Shown here: positions 44,001 through 52,336 of the stretch, piece by piece | How positions within the stretch are numbered: position 1 is the first letter of the stretch | Layout of the letters: every line of letters starts with the position of its first letter | NCBI GenBank assembly: GCA_019636625.1 | Contig: JAHBXE010000014.1 | Span: 40,588 to 104,587 of the forward strand | Length of the DNA stretch: 64,000 nt | DNA from: Phycisphaeraceae bacterium | Lineage (GTDB): Bacteria; Planctomycetota; Phycisphaerae; Phycisphaerales; UBA1924 | Direction of reading: 5' to 3' | Translations under genes and position numbers: made by a program | The notes under the pieces: model-generated | What the model was told of the DNA's origin: nothing | Seen by the model: only the letters and a program-made list of their open reading frames with translations | Database searches by the model: none

Positions 44001-45627
44001 AGGCCGCTTCCATCGCCTCGTCGATCTGCGCCTCCGACACATTGACGTGGATGTCCACCTCCGAGCTCTCGTCGAGGGGGGCGATGCGGCCACGCGCGTG
44101 GAGCTTCGCTCCCGTGCGGGAGCGGCCGGTGATGTTGATGATGCTGATCTGGTCGTTGTCGAACTCGAACCGCCCCGCCATGTCGTTGAACTCGTAGGGG
44201 AACGTCTCGTACGCGGCGGTGCCCTCGCGGAAGTCGATGCTGCCGGACACGGTGATCGGTCCGGGCTGGCGGACACCCTGGGCGTCGGTGGCCGGGGGCC
44301 CTCGAACGACGGTGACGTTGGTCGTCAAGAGTCCGGTGGGCATGAGGAATGTCTTGAGGTAGTAGCGGACCGAGGGGGGCGCAAAGAGGAGAAGTTCCGG
44401 ATTGCGGCTGACCAGGAAGTCCTTGCTGATGATCTCGGCGCGGAATGGCGAGTCCACCTCGACGCCTTCGTAACGGAGGTTGACGCGGTACGGCAGGTCC
44501 TCGATCAGCCCGCTGACGCGAGCCGTGACGCTCTCACGCGCGAAGACGATCGACCCCTCGACGCCCTTCATCCTCATGTACCGGATCGGCGGTGTCTGGC
44601 CTTCGGGGACGAACTCGGGTCCTTGAACCGATGCCTCCAACGGCAGGTTCATGGCCACGCCCTGGAGTTGCATGCTCGCGCGGATGCCCTCTGTTTCGGT
44701 GTAGCTGAACTTGGCGCTCGATACTTCTCCGACGAGCGCGAGGTCTTGCGCCACGTCACGGATGGAAGGGGGCAGGGTTGGGGGCGGCCAATCGGACAGC
44801 GAGAAGTTGATCAGGTTCAGATCGATCCGGCCCTGGCTCACGGTCCCCCCGACCCGGAAGCCGCGCCCGTCGCCGGCGGCGCGTCGATGTGCCGCCTCGT
44901 GCAGCGATACGGTGAACTCGCCCGGCCCGGCGGGAATGACCGACCCATCCATCTGGATCCGCTTGAGGCGCGTGTATCCCTCGGCAGCGCCGCCCACGCC
45001 CGGGCCGTGTTCGCCCAGCTCGATCCACATGTTGGTCGCGGTGATCATCGGCAGGCTGAGCGGTGAAGAGGCTCCCCCACCTCCGCCCCCCACCCCACCC
45101 CCACTCCCTCCCCCACCAACCGTCCCGGATGCTCCGCCCGGAACCGGGACGCGGCCCACGTTGAGCGAGCCATCGGCGATGGACTCGCTCACGATGAGCA
45201 CGGGATCGATGAGCGAGACACTCGTGATCGTCGGGTTCCCCCGAAGCGTCCTCCACCACTTCACACCGGCCTCGACCCGCGCGATTCGGAGGAACTTCCC
45301 CGCTTCCCCGGAGACGCCCGGAATGGTGAACGCCGCCTGCTCCAGAACGATCGTCCCGTCGCGCCGGATGTACACCGAGTCGGCATCAACCTGGAGACCA
45401 GTCGCCTTCGCGACGCCCGGCACGATGAGCCATCGCGTCAAGGGCGAGTGCGTGACGACAATGAACGCCGCGACCAGCGCCAGGGGAACAGCGACCGCGG
45501 CGCGGAAGGCCCAACGCCACCGCCGCTGGGCACGCGACAACACCATGGCCCGCCAGAGGATGCCGCGCCGCTTGCCTTTGCGGCGCTCCGGACGATGCAC
45601 GGGAGGTGTCGGTTCACCGGTGGCCAT
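41092..45627 (-). CDS. Giant AsmA-like / DUF3971-type envelope protein
   Basis: The 1511-residue product has one N-terminal membrane helix (about 40-62, AFRAAVAVPLALVAAFIVVT) and a huge exported region. It starts with AsmA-type features (GVAKATGLQVDADSVYIRRDG) and continues with many beta-strand repeats like those of AsmA, YhdP and TamB proteins. It ends with an AsmA C-terminal region (DAELTLTALASDPASRRGRGTMRISGG ... GGGTMTWPGRELDLRLQSR). These families are thought to be lipid-transfer bridges or regulators of outer-membrane assembly. A Gly/Ser-rich linker lies at about 163-193. It is the first gene of a probable three-gene minus-strand set; TAGAAT lies 12 bases before the ATG. Confidence 0.87.
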   Translation of the reverse strand: MATGEPTPPVHRPERRKGKRRGILWRAMVLSRAQRRWRWAFRAAVAVPLALVAAFIVVTHSPLTRWLIVPGVAKATGLQVDADSVYIRRDGTIVLEQAAFTIPGVSGEAGKFLRIARVEAGVKWWRTLRGNPTITSVSLIDPVLIVSESIADGSLNVGRVPVPGGASGTVGGGGSGGGVGGGGGGASSPLSLPMITATNMWIELGEHGPGVGGAAEGYTRLKRIQMDGSVIPAGPGEFTVSLHEAAHRRAAGDGRGFRVGGTVSQGRIDLNLINFSLSDWPPPTLPPSIRDVAQDLALVGEVSSAKFSYTETEGIRASMQLQGVAMNLPLEASVQGPEFVPEGQTPPIRYMRMKGVEGSIVFARESVTARVSGLIEDLPYRVNLRYEGVEVDSPFRAEIISKDFLVSRNPELLLFAPPSVRYYLKTFLMPTGLLTTNVTVVRGPPATDAQGVRQPGPITVSGSIDFREGTAAYETFPYEFNDMAGRFEFDNDQISIINITGRSRTGAKLHARGRIAPLDESSEVDIHVNVSEAQIDEAMEAAFGPDRGAVIRSLFNEQRHQELVDAGLIRTPEQAAAEGAELESLLAKGESGDRVGYLQQRRAVPTFDFRGRASVFVHVYAPRGVGAEYQTSVDVSLPRVGIVPEKFPFPLIAEDVAVEVRNQQGRLVQGTFRGVNGGRADVAARFLVPGKSDTSAAPPPEIVIHADDIPFDNLLTHALPGGQDSRLKQIIGNLNISASGSAEVRIGPRPAAEGSEIPLGFDISAEVTSGEARPGPEGPQGIAVGGLVGTFEASERYLFLDMEGIPVRTFPDAWREGRAVGPPRPLLTGASGMSSRVGGTLTIHIRGEFPEGDTPSLFFVSATCPTFDATSTFEPVIGVFSSEAAAKTESLKKEHSPGGFADVRVEANLVGAEPPEVRVSVSGGRDLAADILGHRLVVPEMRGVATLLASPETTLIFDSAAGNVSLAGAGGPPVGLFLVDGRLPLGPGEGRVDVALLDGRFESALVRPMLERFGGAAAASLYDRLRPIGTFDANVAVVPGSEQPRIASGRIEPHALTIEPIPGGKRSPVACSGAVEFEPDGGTLRGLSLESSEWKLQVDGAWTVESEGPAAGAVGFRSIVSARGNKLTDELRAVLPEELRGLLESLKLTITGPFAITDATLDVDRVPSVADPAVRFVGQLDFVGAGLEAGVPISDMDGVVSIRFEDPGPSPSTFDLDLLASRFEVSGVTLFDGRAKVQSGAGPGQIQIPYAHGSCHGGRFSVRADMAPESQSTRVNADFQLSGVRFNTLLRELVQSIKPLVGPPAPADPLDQNAAVRRRDEFSRGLLDAELTLTALASDPASRRGRGTMRISGGRVVNLPLVTGLIEALNLQLPFNSRLDFAWASIFIEGPAITFEELSVQSASIEMSGGGTMTWPGRELDLRLQSRAARPIPILSALWQGIRHQLVVTTITGKLGEPEIGIQAPGPSRMIDGIIGDRTPDEVGGRDKPRTGVSPERARERSGRRGIRPGP

Positions 45628-45690
45628 TCGGGACGGGGCATTCTACGGGTGAAAGGTGGCGCCGGGTTCTCCGCACGGGTTGTGGTCGGG

Positions 45691-45696
45691 TATGCT
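45691..45696 (+). promoter_or_regulatory. Candidate leaderless -10 element of radA (TATGCT)
   Basis: TATGCT ends six bases before the GTG start at 45703. No ribosome site is seen. The -35 is weak (TTCTCC, 18-base spacing). Confidence 0.4.
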
Positions 45697-45702
45697 GACG
45701 TC

Positions 45703-47121
45703 GTGGCAAAGACCAAGGAAGTGTTCATCTGCAAGGAATGCGGCGGGGTTCAGAGCCGCTGGATGGGCAAGTGCCGCGACTGCGGCGCATGGGACACGCT
45801 CGAGCCCGAGCGAGTGACCGCGGGTGCAGCGAAGGACCCGCAGCGGGCCTTGGTGCAGGCGTGGAATGAAGGTGCGGACTCACTGATTGCCGCTGCGCCG
45901 GCCCGCGCGCTGGCGGACATAAAGGAAGAGGATGCCGGACAGCGGCTCTCGACCCGGATCTCGGAACTGGACCGAGTCCTCGGCGGCGAGGGAACACGTC
46001 GTGGGCTCGTGCCCGGTTCGGCCATCCTCATCGGCGGTGCTCCCGGGATCGGCAAGAGCACGCTGCTGCTTCAGGCCGCGGCGGCGATGGCTTCGGGTTC
46101 CAACCCAACTCGAATCCTGTATGTCAGCAGCGAGGAGTCGGCGCAGCAGGTAAAGATGCGTGCCTCGCGGCTGGTGCGCGGCGAGACGCCGGGAGGGCTG
46201 TTCATACTGGCGGACACGAACCTGGCGCGGATCGTGGAACAGACGAGGAAGGTGCTGCCCGCCGTCCTCGTCATCGACTCGATACAGATGATCTACAAGT
46301 CGGATGTGCCCGCCTCCGCGGGGAGCGTGACCCAACTGCGTCGGTGCTGCGCGGAACTGGTGTACCTGGCCAAGGCCAGCGGCATCGCCATCGTCATGGT
46401 CGGGCACGTGACCAAGGACGGGCAACTGGCCGGGCCTCGCGTGCTGGAGCACATGGTGGATGCCGTGCTCAACTTCGAGGGGGATCGGTACCACTCCCAC
46501 CGCCTGGTCCGATGCATCAAGAACCGCTTCGGAACGACGCAGGAGATCGGGATCTTCGAGATGACGGGAGAGGGCCTGCGCGAAGTCCCGGAGGGCGCTG
46601 GGTTGCCGGCGGCCAGCGCGGGAGAGCCCCGTCCGGGGTCGGTCGTGTGCCCCACGATCAGCGGGACACGGTGCGTGCTGGTCGAGATCCAGGCGCTGAC
46701 GGCCACGGGTTTCATCGCCGCGGCCAAACGCAAGTGCTCCGGGCTCGACCCCAACCGCCTGGCGATGATCATCGCCGTGCTGGAACAGCACGCGGAGTTG
46801 CGGCTGGCCGACCGGGACATTTTCGCCTCGGCCGTCGGGGGTGTGAAGGTGGCGGAACCCGCGGCGGACCTTGCGCTGCTCCTGGCAATAGCGGGCGCTC
46901 AGTTTCGACGAAAGCTGGCCAAGGGCACGGCGGCCGTGGGCGAAGTCGGCCTGGGCGGCGAGGTCCGCCCCGTGACACAACTGGAACAGCGGATCCGCGA
47001 AGCGGCCCGGCTGGGCTACACGCGGATCATCGTGCCGCACGATGGCCGGCGAGAACCGATCGCGGGAATCGAGATCATCCGGGTCAAGACCGTCAACAAC
47101 GCCGTGCAGGCGCTCGAGTGA
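45703..47121 (+). CDS. radA: DNA repair protein RadA
   Basis: RadA processes recombination intermediates by promoting branch migration. The 472-residue product has the N-terminal zinc finger C-x2-C-x11-C-x2-C (CKECGGVQSRWMGKCRDC), Walker A GGAPGIGKST, the RadA-specific motif KNRFGTTQEIG, and a Lon-protease-like C-terminal domain (AAVGEVGLGGEVRPVTQLEQ). The GTG at 45703 is chosen because it gives the conserved start VAKTKEVFICKECGG; upstream residues are not conserved. It has no Shine-Dalgarno. It is divergent from the AsmA-like gene by 75 bases. Confidence 0.96.
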   Translation: MAKTKEVFICKECGGVQSRWMGKCRDCGAWDTLEPERVTAGAAKDPQRALVQAWNEGADSLIAAAPARALADIKEEDAGQRLSTRISELDRVLGGEGTRRGLVPGSAILIGGAPGIGKSTLLLQAAAAMASGSNPTRILYVSSEESAQQVKMRASRLVRGETPGGLFILADTNLARIVEQTRKVLPAVLVIDSIQMIYKSDVPASAGSVTQLRRCCAELVYLAKASGIAIVMVGHVTKDGQLAGPRVLEHMVDAVLNFEGDRYHSHRLVRCIKNRFGTTQEIGIFEMTGEGLREVPEGAGLPAASAGEPRPGSVVCPTISGTRCVLVEIQALTATGFIAAAKRKCSGLDPNRLAMIIAVLEQHAELRLADRDIFASAVGGVKVAEPAADLALLLAIAGAQFRRKLAKGTAAVGEVGLGGEVRPVTQLEQRIREAARLGYTRIIVPHDGRREPIAGIEIIRVKTVNNAVQALE

Positions 47122-47162
47122 TCGTGAACCGCCGTTTCAGTGCAAGGCCGGCCGGCCTGTGG

Positions 47163-47414
47163 TCACGGAAGCAGCAGAAGCAGCAGCACGACCAAGGTCA
47201 GCACGGCAAGCCCGCCGACGATTCTTCGGCGCCGGCGGATCCGGCGGCGAAGTCGCGTGAGTTCATCGGCGCGGCTGACGAGCTCGAACCGTGTGGTGCG
47301 GCCGCACTCGGGGCAGGTGATTTCGCCGCCTTGGATTTCCAGTCCGCCAAACTGGTATCCGCAATGATGGCAGATGGCATGACGAGGACGCACTCCATCG
47401 AACGGGTGCGTCAT
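47163..47414 (-). CDS. Small zinc-ribbon membrane protein
   Basis: The 83-residue product has two CxxC knuckles (CHHC at about 15-18 and CPEC at about 34-37) that form a zinc ribbon, then a Leu/Val-rich membrane helix near the end (VGGLAVLTLVVLLLLLLP) preceded by an Arg-rich stretch. The start overlaps the thioesterase stop by four bases (ATGA), so they are coupled. No function is known; a membrane-tethered adaptor is a guess. Confidence 0.75.
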   Translation of the reverse strand: MTHPFDGVRPRHAICHHCGYQFGGLEIQGGEITCPECGRTTRFELVSRADELTRLRRRIRRRRRIVGGLAVLTLVVLLLLLLP

Positions 47415-47878
47415 GCATGGGAACTCCGGGGCGTAAGCCAGTCCGGCAAGGACCGGATCCGCCCTTCACGATCGACGCAGGCCAGCGTCGATGTGGCGGC
47501 GAAAACAACGCCCGACCGATCTCCGGCCTTGCTCTGCCCGGACTCAAGGATGGCGATCTCGTACTCGTGCTCGATCTTGACCCTGCTCCCGCCGACCACG
47601 GTGGTTCGGACCTGCACGAGGTCGTCGTAATAAACCGGGCGCCGGTACCGGCATTCCAGCTTCGCGACGACGAGGAAGACACCCGCCTCCTCCAGTTGCG
47701 CGTAGCTGACACCCGAACCGCGGAGCAGCTCCGTGCGACCAATTTCCAGCCACGGGATGTACGCCGCGTGGTGGGCGACGCCCATGGAATCGCACTCGCA
47801 GTACCGAACGCGGATCGGGACCGCGCCCGAGGTCTGGATCACCCGGTTCGGCTCGGGAATGGGCGGCGTGCTCGTCAT
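47411..47878 (-). CDS. Acyl-CoA thioesterase of the YbgC/4HBT hotdog family
   Basis: The 155-residue product has the YbgC signature YCECDSMGVAHHAAYIPWLEIGRTELLR, with the catalytic Asp and the long helix of the hotdog fold, and the strand ECRYRRPVYYDDLVQVRTTV. Family members hydrolyse short- to medium-chain acyl-CoA or acyl-ACP. No ribosome site; TAGTGT lies six bases before the ATG. Paired by overlap with a zinc-ribbon membrane protein. Confidence 0.88.
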   Translation of the reverse strand: MTSTPPIPEPNRVIQTSGAVPIRVRYCECDSMGVAHHAAYIPWLEIGRTELLRGSGVSYAQLEEAGVFLVVAKLECRYRRPVYYDDLVQVRTTVVGGSRVKIEHEYEIAILESGQSKAGDRSGVVFAATSTLACVDREGRIRSLPDWLTPRSSHA

Positions 47879-47884
47879 CGCGGA

Positions 47885-47890
47885 ACACTA
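47885..47890 (-). promoter_or_regulatory. Candidate leaderless -10 element of the thioesterase gene (TAGTGT)
   Basis: TAGTGT on the minus strand, six bases before the ATG at 47878. Weak match on its own; listed because the same TA-N3-T position recurs before many genes in this window. Confidence 0.3.
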
Positions 47891-47995
47891 GCGAGGCAAC
47901 GGCAACGGCGAGGGAAACTCCTCTGATGCGCCCGAGGTGAAAGCCGCGGGAAACGGTTCCGATCAAGTGCTGGCGCGATGACTACTGTTTGCCCC

Positions 47996-48559
47996 ATGTC
48001 CTTCGTTCGCCCGGTTGTCGCCAGAAAGCCTGTCGCCATCGAACCCGCCTCTGACATTGTGGTCCGCCAACTGGTCCCCACGGACTCCATGGAGGAACTG
48101 ACGGCGTTGCTGCACCGGGCGTATCGGGCACAGGTGGAGATGGGGTTGCAGCCGCTGGCGGGCCGGCAGGATGCGGCCACGACGCGGAAGCGAACCTCGA
48201 GCGGTGAGTGCTATGTCGCCGTGCAACGCACCGCGGCGGGTGAGAAGCTGGTCGGGACCATCCTGTTCCACGAAGTCGAGGACGCCAAGGGTCCTCCGTG
48301 GTTCCAGCAGAAGCACGTCGACAGTTTCTCGCAGTTCGCCGTGGACCCGGAGATCCAGGGCAAAGGAATCGGACAGTTGCTGCTGGACACGGTGGAGCGT
48401 CGGGCGCGGGAATGCGGCGCCGCGGAAATGGCGCTCTCCATGGCGGAGCCGGACGCGGCGTTGATGAAGTACTACATCCGACGCGGCTACCGGTTCATTG
48501 AGCACTGGCAATGGCCGTACACGAACTACCGCAGCGCGATCCTGAGCAAGACGCTGTAA
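47996..48559 (+). CDS. GNAT-family N-acetyltransferase
   Basis: The 187-residue product has the GNAT acetyl-CoA site (FAVDPEIQGKGIGQLLLDTVERRARECGA, Q/RxxGxG/A) and the C-terminal YYIRRGYRFIEHW motif of small-molecule acetyltransferases. The substrate is unknown. Two in-frame ATGs exist at 47978 and 47996. The second is preferred because TACTGT sits seven bases before it and neither has a ribosome site; the difference is six residues. It is divergent from the thioesterase. Confidence 0.85.
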   Translation: MSFVRPVVARKPVAIEPASDIVVRQLVPTDSMEELTALLHRAYRAQVEMGLQPLAGRQDAATTRKRTSSGECYVAVQRTAAGEKLVGTILFHEVEDAKGPPWFQQKHVDSFSQFAVDPEIQGKGIGQLLLDTVERRARECGAAEMALSMAEPDAALMKYYIRRGYRFIEHWQWPYTNYRSAILSKTL

Positions 48560-48568
48560 GCCGGGCGA

Positions 48569-48739
48569 TCAGCTGCCGGGGGAAACAGCGCGCGGACCGC
48601 CGCGGGGCTGCTCGCCGGGCTTGGGCGCGGCGATCTCGGGCTGGCCCCCGCCACCGCCGAAGAGCTGGATGGCGATGATGACGGCGGCGACAGCGAAGAT
48701 GACGATCGCGACGATGAGCTTGATCTTGTCGGACTTCAT
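48569..48739 (-). CDS. Small single-pass membrane protein (56 residues)
   Basis: The ATG at 48739 has GGAG six bases upstream. The product MKSDKIKLIVAIVIFAVAAV... has one membrane helix (about 7-27), a Gly-rich break and a Pro/Gly-rich tail (PGEQPRGGPRAVSPGS). No family is recognised. It converges on the acetyltransferase gene. The clear ribosome site and clean helix support a real gene. Confidence 0.65.
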   Translation of the reverse strand: MKSDKIKLIVAIVIFAVAAVIIAIQLFGGGGGQPEIAAPKPGEQPRGGPRAVSPGS

Positions 48740-48821
48740 ACAGGTCTCCACGAGAGACGCCCCCCGCGTCTCCGGCCAGCGGAAAGAGTAGCCGAGCAAT
48801 ACAGCATGCGCGCAGCGGTCA

Positions 48822-48858
48822 GAAAAAGCAACCGGGCCCCGCGTGACGCGGGGCCCGG
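48822..48858 (-). terminator. Rho-independent terminator of the pseudopilin gene
   Basis: Twelve-base-pair perfect stem CCGGGCCCCGCG/CGCGGGGCCCGG (48832-48843 and 48847-48858) with loop TGA. On the minus strand it is followed after four bases by TTTTT. It lies about 27 bases past the stop of the gene ending at 48886. Confidence 0.85.
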
Positions 48859-48885
48859 ATGAGTGTCAGACATGAAGCCGGAGCA

Positions 48886-49845
48886 TCATGGAGCGGGCAG
48901 CGGCTGGCCGGGCAGATTGAAGATGAAGATGTACTTGTTGACGCCGTAGGGCGGGGTCTCGCGGACCGGATCGTACATCGAACCGCTGATCATCTTGTTG
49001 TACTCGGCCCGGGCGTCGAGGAAGCCCATGACGGACTTGTTCTTCTCACCGAACTCGCCCATGAACTGGGGACGGCCGGGAATCGGGCCGGTGCCGTTGT
49101 TCGCGACCACGTCGGCCGTCTGGTCGTGGATCCAGACGAACTTGTTGGTGGGATCGAACTCGGAGGCGAGGCGGATGCGCCGCACGCCCTGGTCGTACCG
49201 CTGCGTGAAGTTACCGGTAATGGTGTTCTGATCCCACCACTTCATATTCGTGTGGTAGCTGGTGCCCACGTCGTCGTAGGACGAAACGCCGGGGGTCTCG
49301 GCCGGCCAGTTGCGCTGACGCGTGGCCTTGTCGCCCGGGGAGCGGTAGGCCGGCATTTCAAGCGAGGTGCGCTGCGCCGGCGTGAGGGTTCCGCGGGTCA
49401 GGTTCCAGTACTTTCGGCCGGGTTGAGGAGTTCCGGTCGGCGAGCTGCCCTGTCCGACGTCCACGTGACCCGTCGGGCGCTCGAGCGAGAGGCCGGAGTA
49501 CAGGTACGCGTTGAGCCGACGGTAGAACGCCGGATCGTCGAACGCGCCGCCAGCATACGTCTGCCAGAACACGTCGCAGTTCTTGCCGCCGTAGTTCCAC
49601 GTATCCCAGCCGCCGGTGATGGCGCCCTCGCTGTACCCCGTCCCGTACATCGGGATCTGGTCCTTGTTCTCCGACCGGTAGGTCGAGAACCCGAGCATGA
49701 TCTGGCGAACGTTGTTCAGCGAAATGGTGATCCGGGAGGCGTTCCTCGCCTTGGACAACGCCGGCAACAGGATGCCAATCAGCAGCGCGATGATCGCGAT
49801 GACGACGAGCAACTCGATCAGTGTGAATGCACGATTCCTCTTCAT
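48886..49845 (-). CDS. Type II secretion-like pseudopilin (prepilin-type N-terminus)
   Basis: The 319-residue product begins MKRNRAFTLIELLVVIAIIA, the class III signal: prepilin peptidase would cut before Phe7 and Glu11 is the conserved Glu5 of the mature pilin. A long hydrophobic helix follows (to about residue 28). The globular part is Trp/Tyr/Gly-rich and is larger than a typical major pilin; it resembles the many pseudopilin-like exported proteins of planctomycetes. The ATG at 49845 is fixed by the signal. It has its own terminator (48822-48858). A possible extended -10 (TGGTATGAT) lies about 120 bases upstream. Whether it is assembled by the pilB-pilM machinery at 27-33 kb is unknown. 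Confidence 0.9.
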   Translation of the reverse strand: MKRNRAFTLIELLVVIAIIALLIGILLPALSKARNASRITISLNNVRQIMLGFSTYRSENKDQIPMYGTGYSEGAITGGWDTWNYGGKNCDVFWQTYAGGAFDDPAFYRRLNAYLYSGLSLERPTGHVDVGQGSSPTGTPQPGRKYWNLTRGTLTPAQRTSLEMPAYRSPGDKATRQRNWPAETPGVSSYDDVGTSYHTNMKWWDQNTITGNFTQRYDQGVRRIRLASEFDPTNKFVWIHDQTADVVANNGTGPIPGRPQFMGEFGEKNKSVMGFLDARAEYNKMISGSMYDPVRETPPYGVNKYIFIFNLPGQPLPAP

Positions 49846-50182
49846 AGCAACTGCTCCGCGGTGGTTGTCGAACGCTCCGGGTCTTGTCCAACCCGTCCGG
49901 CGGCTCGGCGCTCCGGCCAAGTCGCTTCCAGCCCCGAATGGGACAGGCAGGTCTTGCGGCGCATCATACCAGAGTTTGTAAAGCTACGCCACACCACCTG
50001 CAACATGTATATCGCCTGAATTGACACACCGGTTGCGAATCAACCGGGATTTTCGACTGTTCCCTCAAGTCAGGGGTGCCAATGGGGCTTCACGCCCTCT
50101 CGATCCAACGATGTCAACGCCGACCCGCTAACGTACCGCCGGGAAGGGCCCGACGAAGAGGCTGGACCCCCGAAAGGACTCG
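49846..50182. other. 337-base divergent intergenic region with promoter-like sites
   Basis: No coding sequence is supported. The region separates the pseudopilin gene (minus) and the glucoamylase gene (plus). On the minus strand an extended -10 TGGTATGAT is seen at 49963-49971. On the plus strand TTGACA (50021-50026) is followed by the palindrome CCGGTTG-N5-CAACCGG (50029-50047). Confidence 0.5.
50021..50047 (+). promoter_or_regulatory. TTGACA box with adjoining palindrome, possible operator
   Basis: TTGACA at 50021-50026 is followed two bases later by the inverted repeat CCGGTTG-CGAAT-CAACCGG (50029-50047), about 136 bases before the glucoamylase start. No good -10 follows at 17 bases, so the promoter call is weak. 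The palindrome is a plausible dimeric-repressor site. Confidence 0.4.
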
Positions 50183-52204
50183 ATGCCCCGCGATATTCCG
50201 GTTGGAAATGGTGACCTTCTCATTACGTTCGACCGGTTGTACCGTGTCCGGGATGTCTACTTCCCGTGCGTCGGGCTTCATAACCACACCGACGGCCATG
50301 TCCAGAGGTTCGGCGTTTGGTCGGATGGCGAGTTTGCGTGGATTGAGGACCCGGGCTGGGTCCGGCAACTCAGGTATTCACCTGATTCCCTCGTCACGGA
50401 AGTTCGACTGACGCATGACCGCCTCGGCTTGGAACTGACATGCCGAGATGGTGTCGACTGCAACGACCCGGTCTACTTCCGTCGCATCTCCGTTCGGGAC
50501 CTTACCGGCCGCACCCGCGATGTTCGGGTGTTCTTCCACTTTGACCCGTCGATCCGCGGTTCGTCCGTGGGCGACACCGCCAACTACGACCCGTCCACCA
50601 ACAGCATCGTGATCTACAAGGATGACACGTACCTCCTGCTGTCCGCGGCGGACGAGCACAAGGTCGGGATCGACCATTGGGCGATCGGCACCAAGCGATT
50701 GGGCGGGGCCGAGGGCACGTGGCGCGACGCCGAAGACGGCGTGCTCGGGCGGAACGCGATCAGCCAGGGATCGGTGGACTGCACGATCGGGCTGAGTCTC
50801 CCGGTGGAAGCCGGCGCCGAAGCGCACGCGACGATGTGGATGGCCGCGGGCTCGACCTATGAAGTCGTTGAATCCCTGCACCGCAAGGTGGTGGAGGCGA
50901 GCGCGGAACGGCTGCTGGCGCGAACCGAGGCGTACTGGCGCATGTGGGCCCGCAAGGAGCCGCTGGACACCAGCCCGCTCCCGACGCCGCTGCGTCAGCT
51001 CTTCACGCGGAGCCTCCTGATCATCCGGACGCAGATCGACAATCGCGGCGCGATCCTCGCCGCCAACGACAGCGATGTCACGGCCTTCGGCGGCGACCAC
51101 TATTCGTACTGCTGGATGCGAGACGGCGCGCTGGTCGCCCAGGCGCTCATCATGGCCGGGCACGGCGAGCTTTCCCGCAACTTCTTCCGTTTCAGCGCGG
51201 GCGTCATCGAGAAGGAAGGCTTCTTCCTCCACAAGTACGCGCCAACGGGCCGCCTCGCCAGCTCGTGGCATCCGTGGATCGTGGCCGGGGAGAAGGTCCT
51301 TCCCATCCAGGAGGATGAGACCGCCCTGGTCGTCTGGGCGCTCCGACGCCACTTCGAGACCTACCGCGACGTCGAGTTCATCAAGTCGCTCTACGAGCCG
51401 CTGGTCGTCCGTCCCGCCGAGTGGATGCTCCGCTACCGCGATCACGCCGGGCTCCCCCTCCCGAGCTGGGACCTCTGGGAAGAGCGGCGGGGTGTGCACA
51501 CGTTCACGGTTGCTTCGGTGATCGGCGGCCTGCGGGCCGCGGCGGCGTTTGCCCGCGACTTCGGCGAGTTTGACCGGGCCGCGCGGTACGCCGAGGAGGC
51601 CGAACGGATGAAGGCGGCGCTCAAGCGACACTTCTGGAATCGGGAGCGCCAGCGTTTCGCCCGGATGGCGACACCCCTTGAAGATGGGAACTACCGGCTG
51701 GACATGACCGCCGATTCGGCCAACTACTCGCTCTTCGCATTCGGGGCGTTCGACGCGAGGGACCCGATGGTGGAGTCGGAGATGCGGGCGCTGCGCGAGC
51801 GGCTGTGGATCAAGACGGATATCGGGGGGTGCGCCCGGTACGAGCGGGACTACTTCCACCAGGTCGAACGGGAGAAAGTCGACCAGGTGCCGGGCAACCC
51901 GTGGATCATCTGCACGCTCTGGCACGCGCAGCACGCGATCGCCCGGGCCCTGTCGCTCGGTGAACTCTCCCAGGCGCTGCCCTACATGGAGTGGGCCGCG
52001 GCCCGGGCGTTCGAATCCGGCGTTCTGGCGGAGCAGTTTCACCCGTACACGGGCCAGCCCATCGGGGTGTCGCCGCTCACGTGGAGCCACGCGACGTTCG
52101 TGATGGTGGTTCTCGAGTACCTGGCGAAGCTCCAGGCTCTCACGCGCGGCACAAGCCGCGGTTCTCGCGCGGAGGTGGAGACGGAGATGAGCGGGTTGAC
52201 GTAA
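50183..52204 (+). CDS. Glycoside hydrolase family 15 glucoamylase-type enzyme
   Basis: The 673-residue product has the two-domain GH15 layout: an N-terminal beta-sandwich (about 1-255, starting MPRDIPVGNGDLLITFDRLY) and an (alpha/alpha)6 barrel (about 270-655). The barrel carries the family marks SYCWMRDGA, the catalytic-acid loop SWDLWEERRGVHTFTVA and the C-terminal base region LAEQFHPYTGQPIGVSPLTWSH. It has no signal peptide, so it is probably cytoplasmic. Substrates of the family include starch, dextrins and trehalose; this cannot be resolved here. AAAGGA lies about six bases before the ATG. Confidence 0.93.
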   Translation: MPRDIPVGNGDLLITFDRLYRVRDVYFPCVGLHNHTDGHVQRFGVWSDGEFAWIEDPGWVRQLRYSPDSLVTEVRLTHDRLGLELTCRDGVDCNDPVYFRRISVRDLTGRTRDVRVFFHFDPSIRGSSVGDTANYDPSTNSIVIYKDDTYLLLSAADEHKVGIDHWAIGTKRLGGAEGTWRDAEDGVLGRNAISQGSVDCTIGLSLPVEAGAEAHATMWMAAGSTYEVVESLHRKVVEASAERLLARTEAYWRMWARKEPLDTSPLPTPLRQLFTRSLLIIRTQIDNRGAILAANDSDVTAFGGDHYSYCWMRDGALVAQALIMAGHGELSRNFFRFSAGVIEKEGFFLHKYAPTGRLASSWHPWIVAGEKVLPIQEDETALVVWALRRHFETYRDVEFIKSLYEPLVVRPAEWMLRYRDHAGLPLPSWDLWEERRGVHTFTVASVIGGLRAAAAFARDFGEFDRAARYAEEAERMKAALKRHFWNRERQRFARMATPLEDGNYRLDMTADSANYSLFAFGAFDARDPMVESEMRALRERLWIKTDIGGCARYERDYFHQVEREKVDQVPGNPWIICTLWHAQHAIARALSLGELSQALPYMEWAAARAFESGVLAEQFHPYTGQPIGVSPLTWSHATFVMVVLEYLAKLQALTRGTSRGSRAEVETEMSGLT

Positions 52205-52322
52205 TCCAAGCACCGCCCCACATCGCGTGTCGGGTTGTTGTCACGACCTGCCCGTCCCTTTCACCCTCCCCCACCACGCCCACCCCCGCCTCTTTCGTCA
52301 CTCCGATCGCCTCTGCCCGACG

Positions 52323-52328
52323 TACCAT
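52323..52328 (+). promoter_or_regulatory. Candidate leaderless -10 element of the FkbM-like gene (TACCAT)
   Basis: TACCAT, eight bases before a GTG at 52337. It is the same hexamer as before mqnB and the NifU-N gene and supports this otherwise unclear start. Confidence 0.35.
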
Positions 52329-52336
52329 GGCCCTCC

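Noticed and set aside
50378..52213. A 611-codon minus-strand frame opposite the glucoamylase.
   Set aside because: GH15 motifs are on the plus strand; the reverse frame has no recognisable motif or ribosome site.
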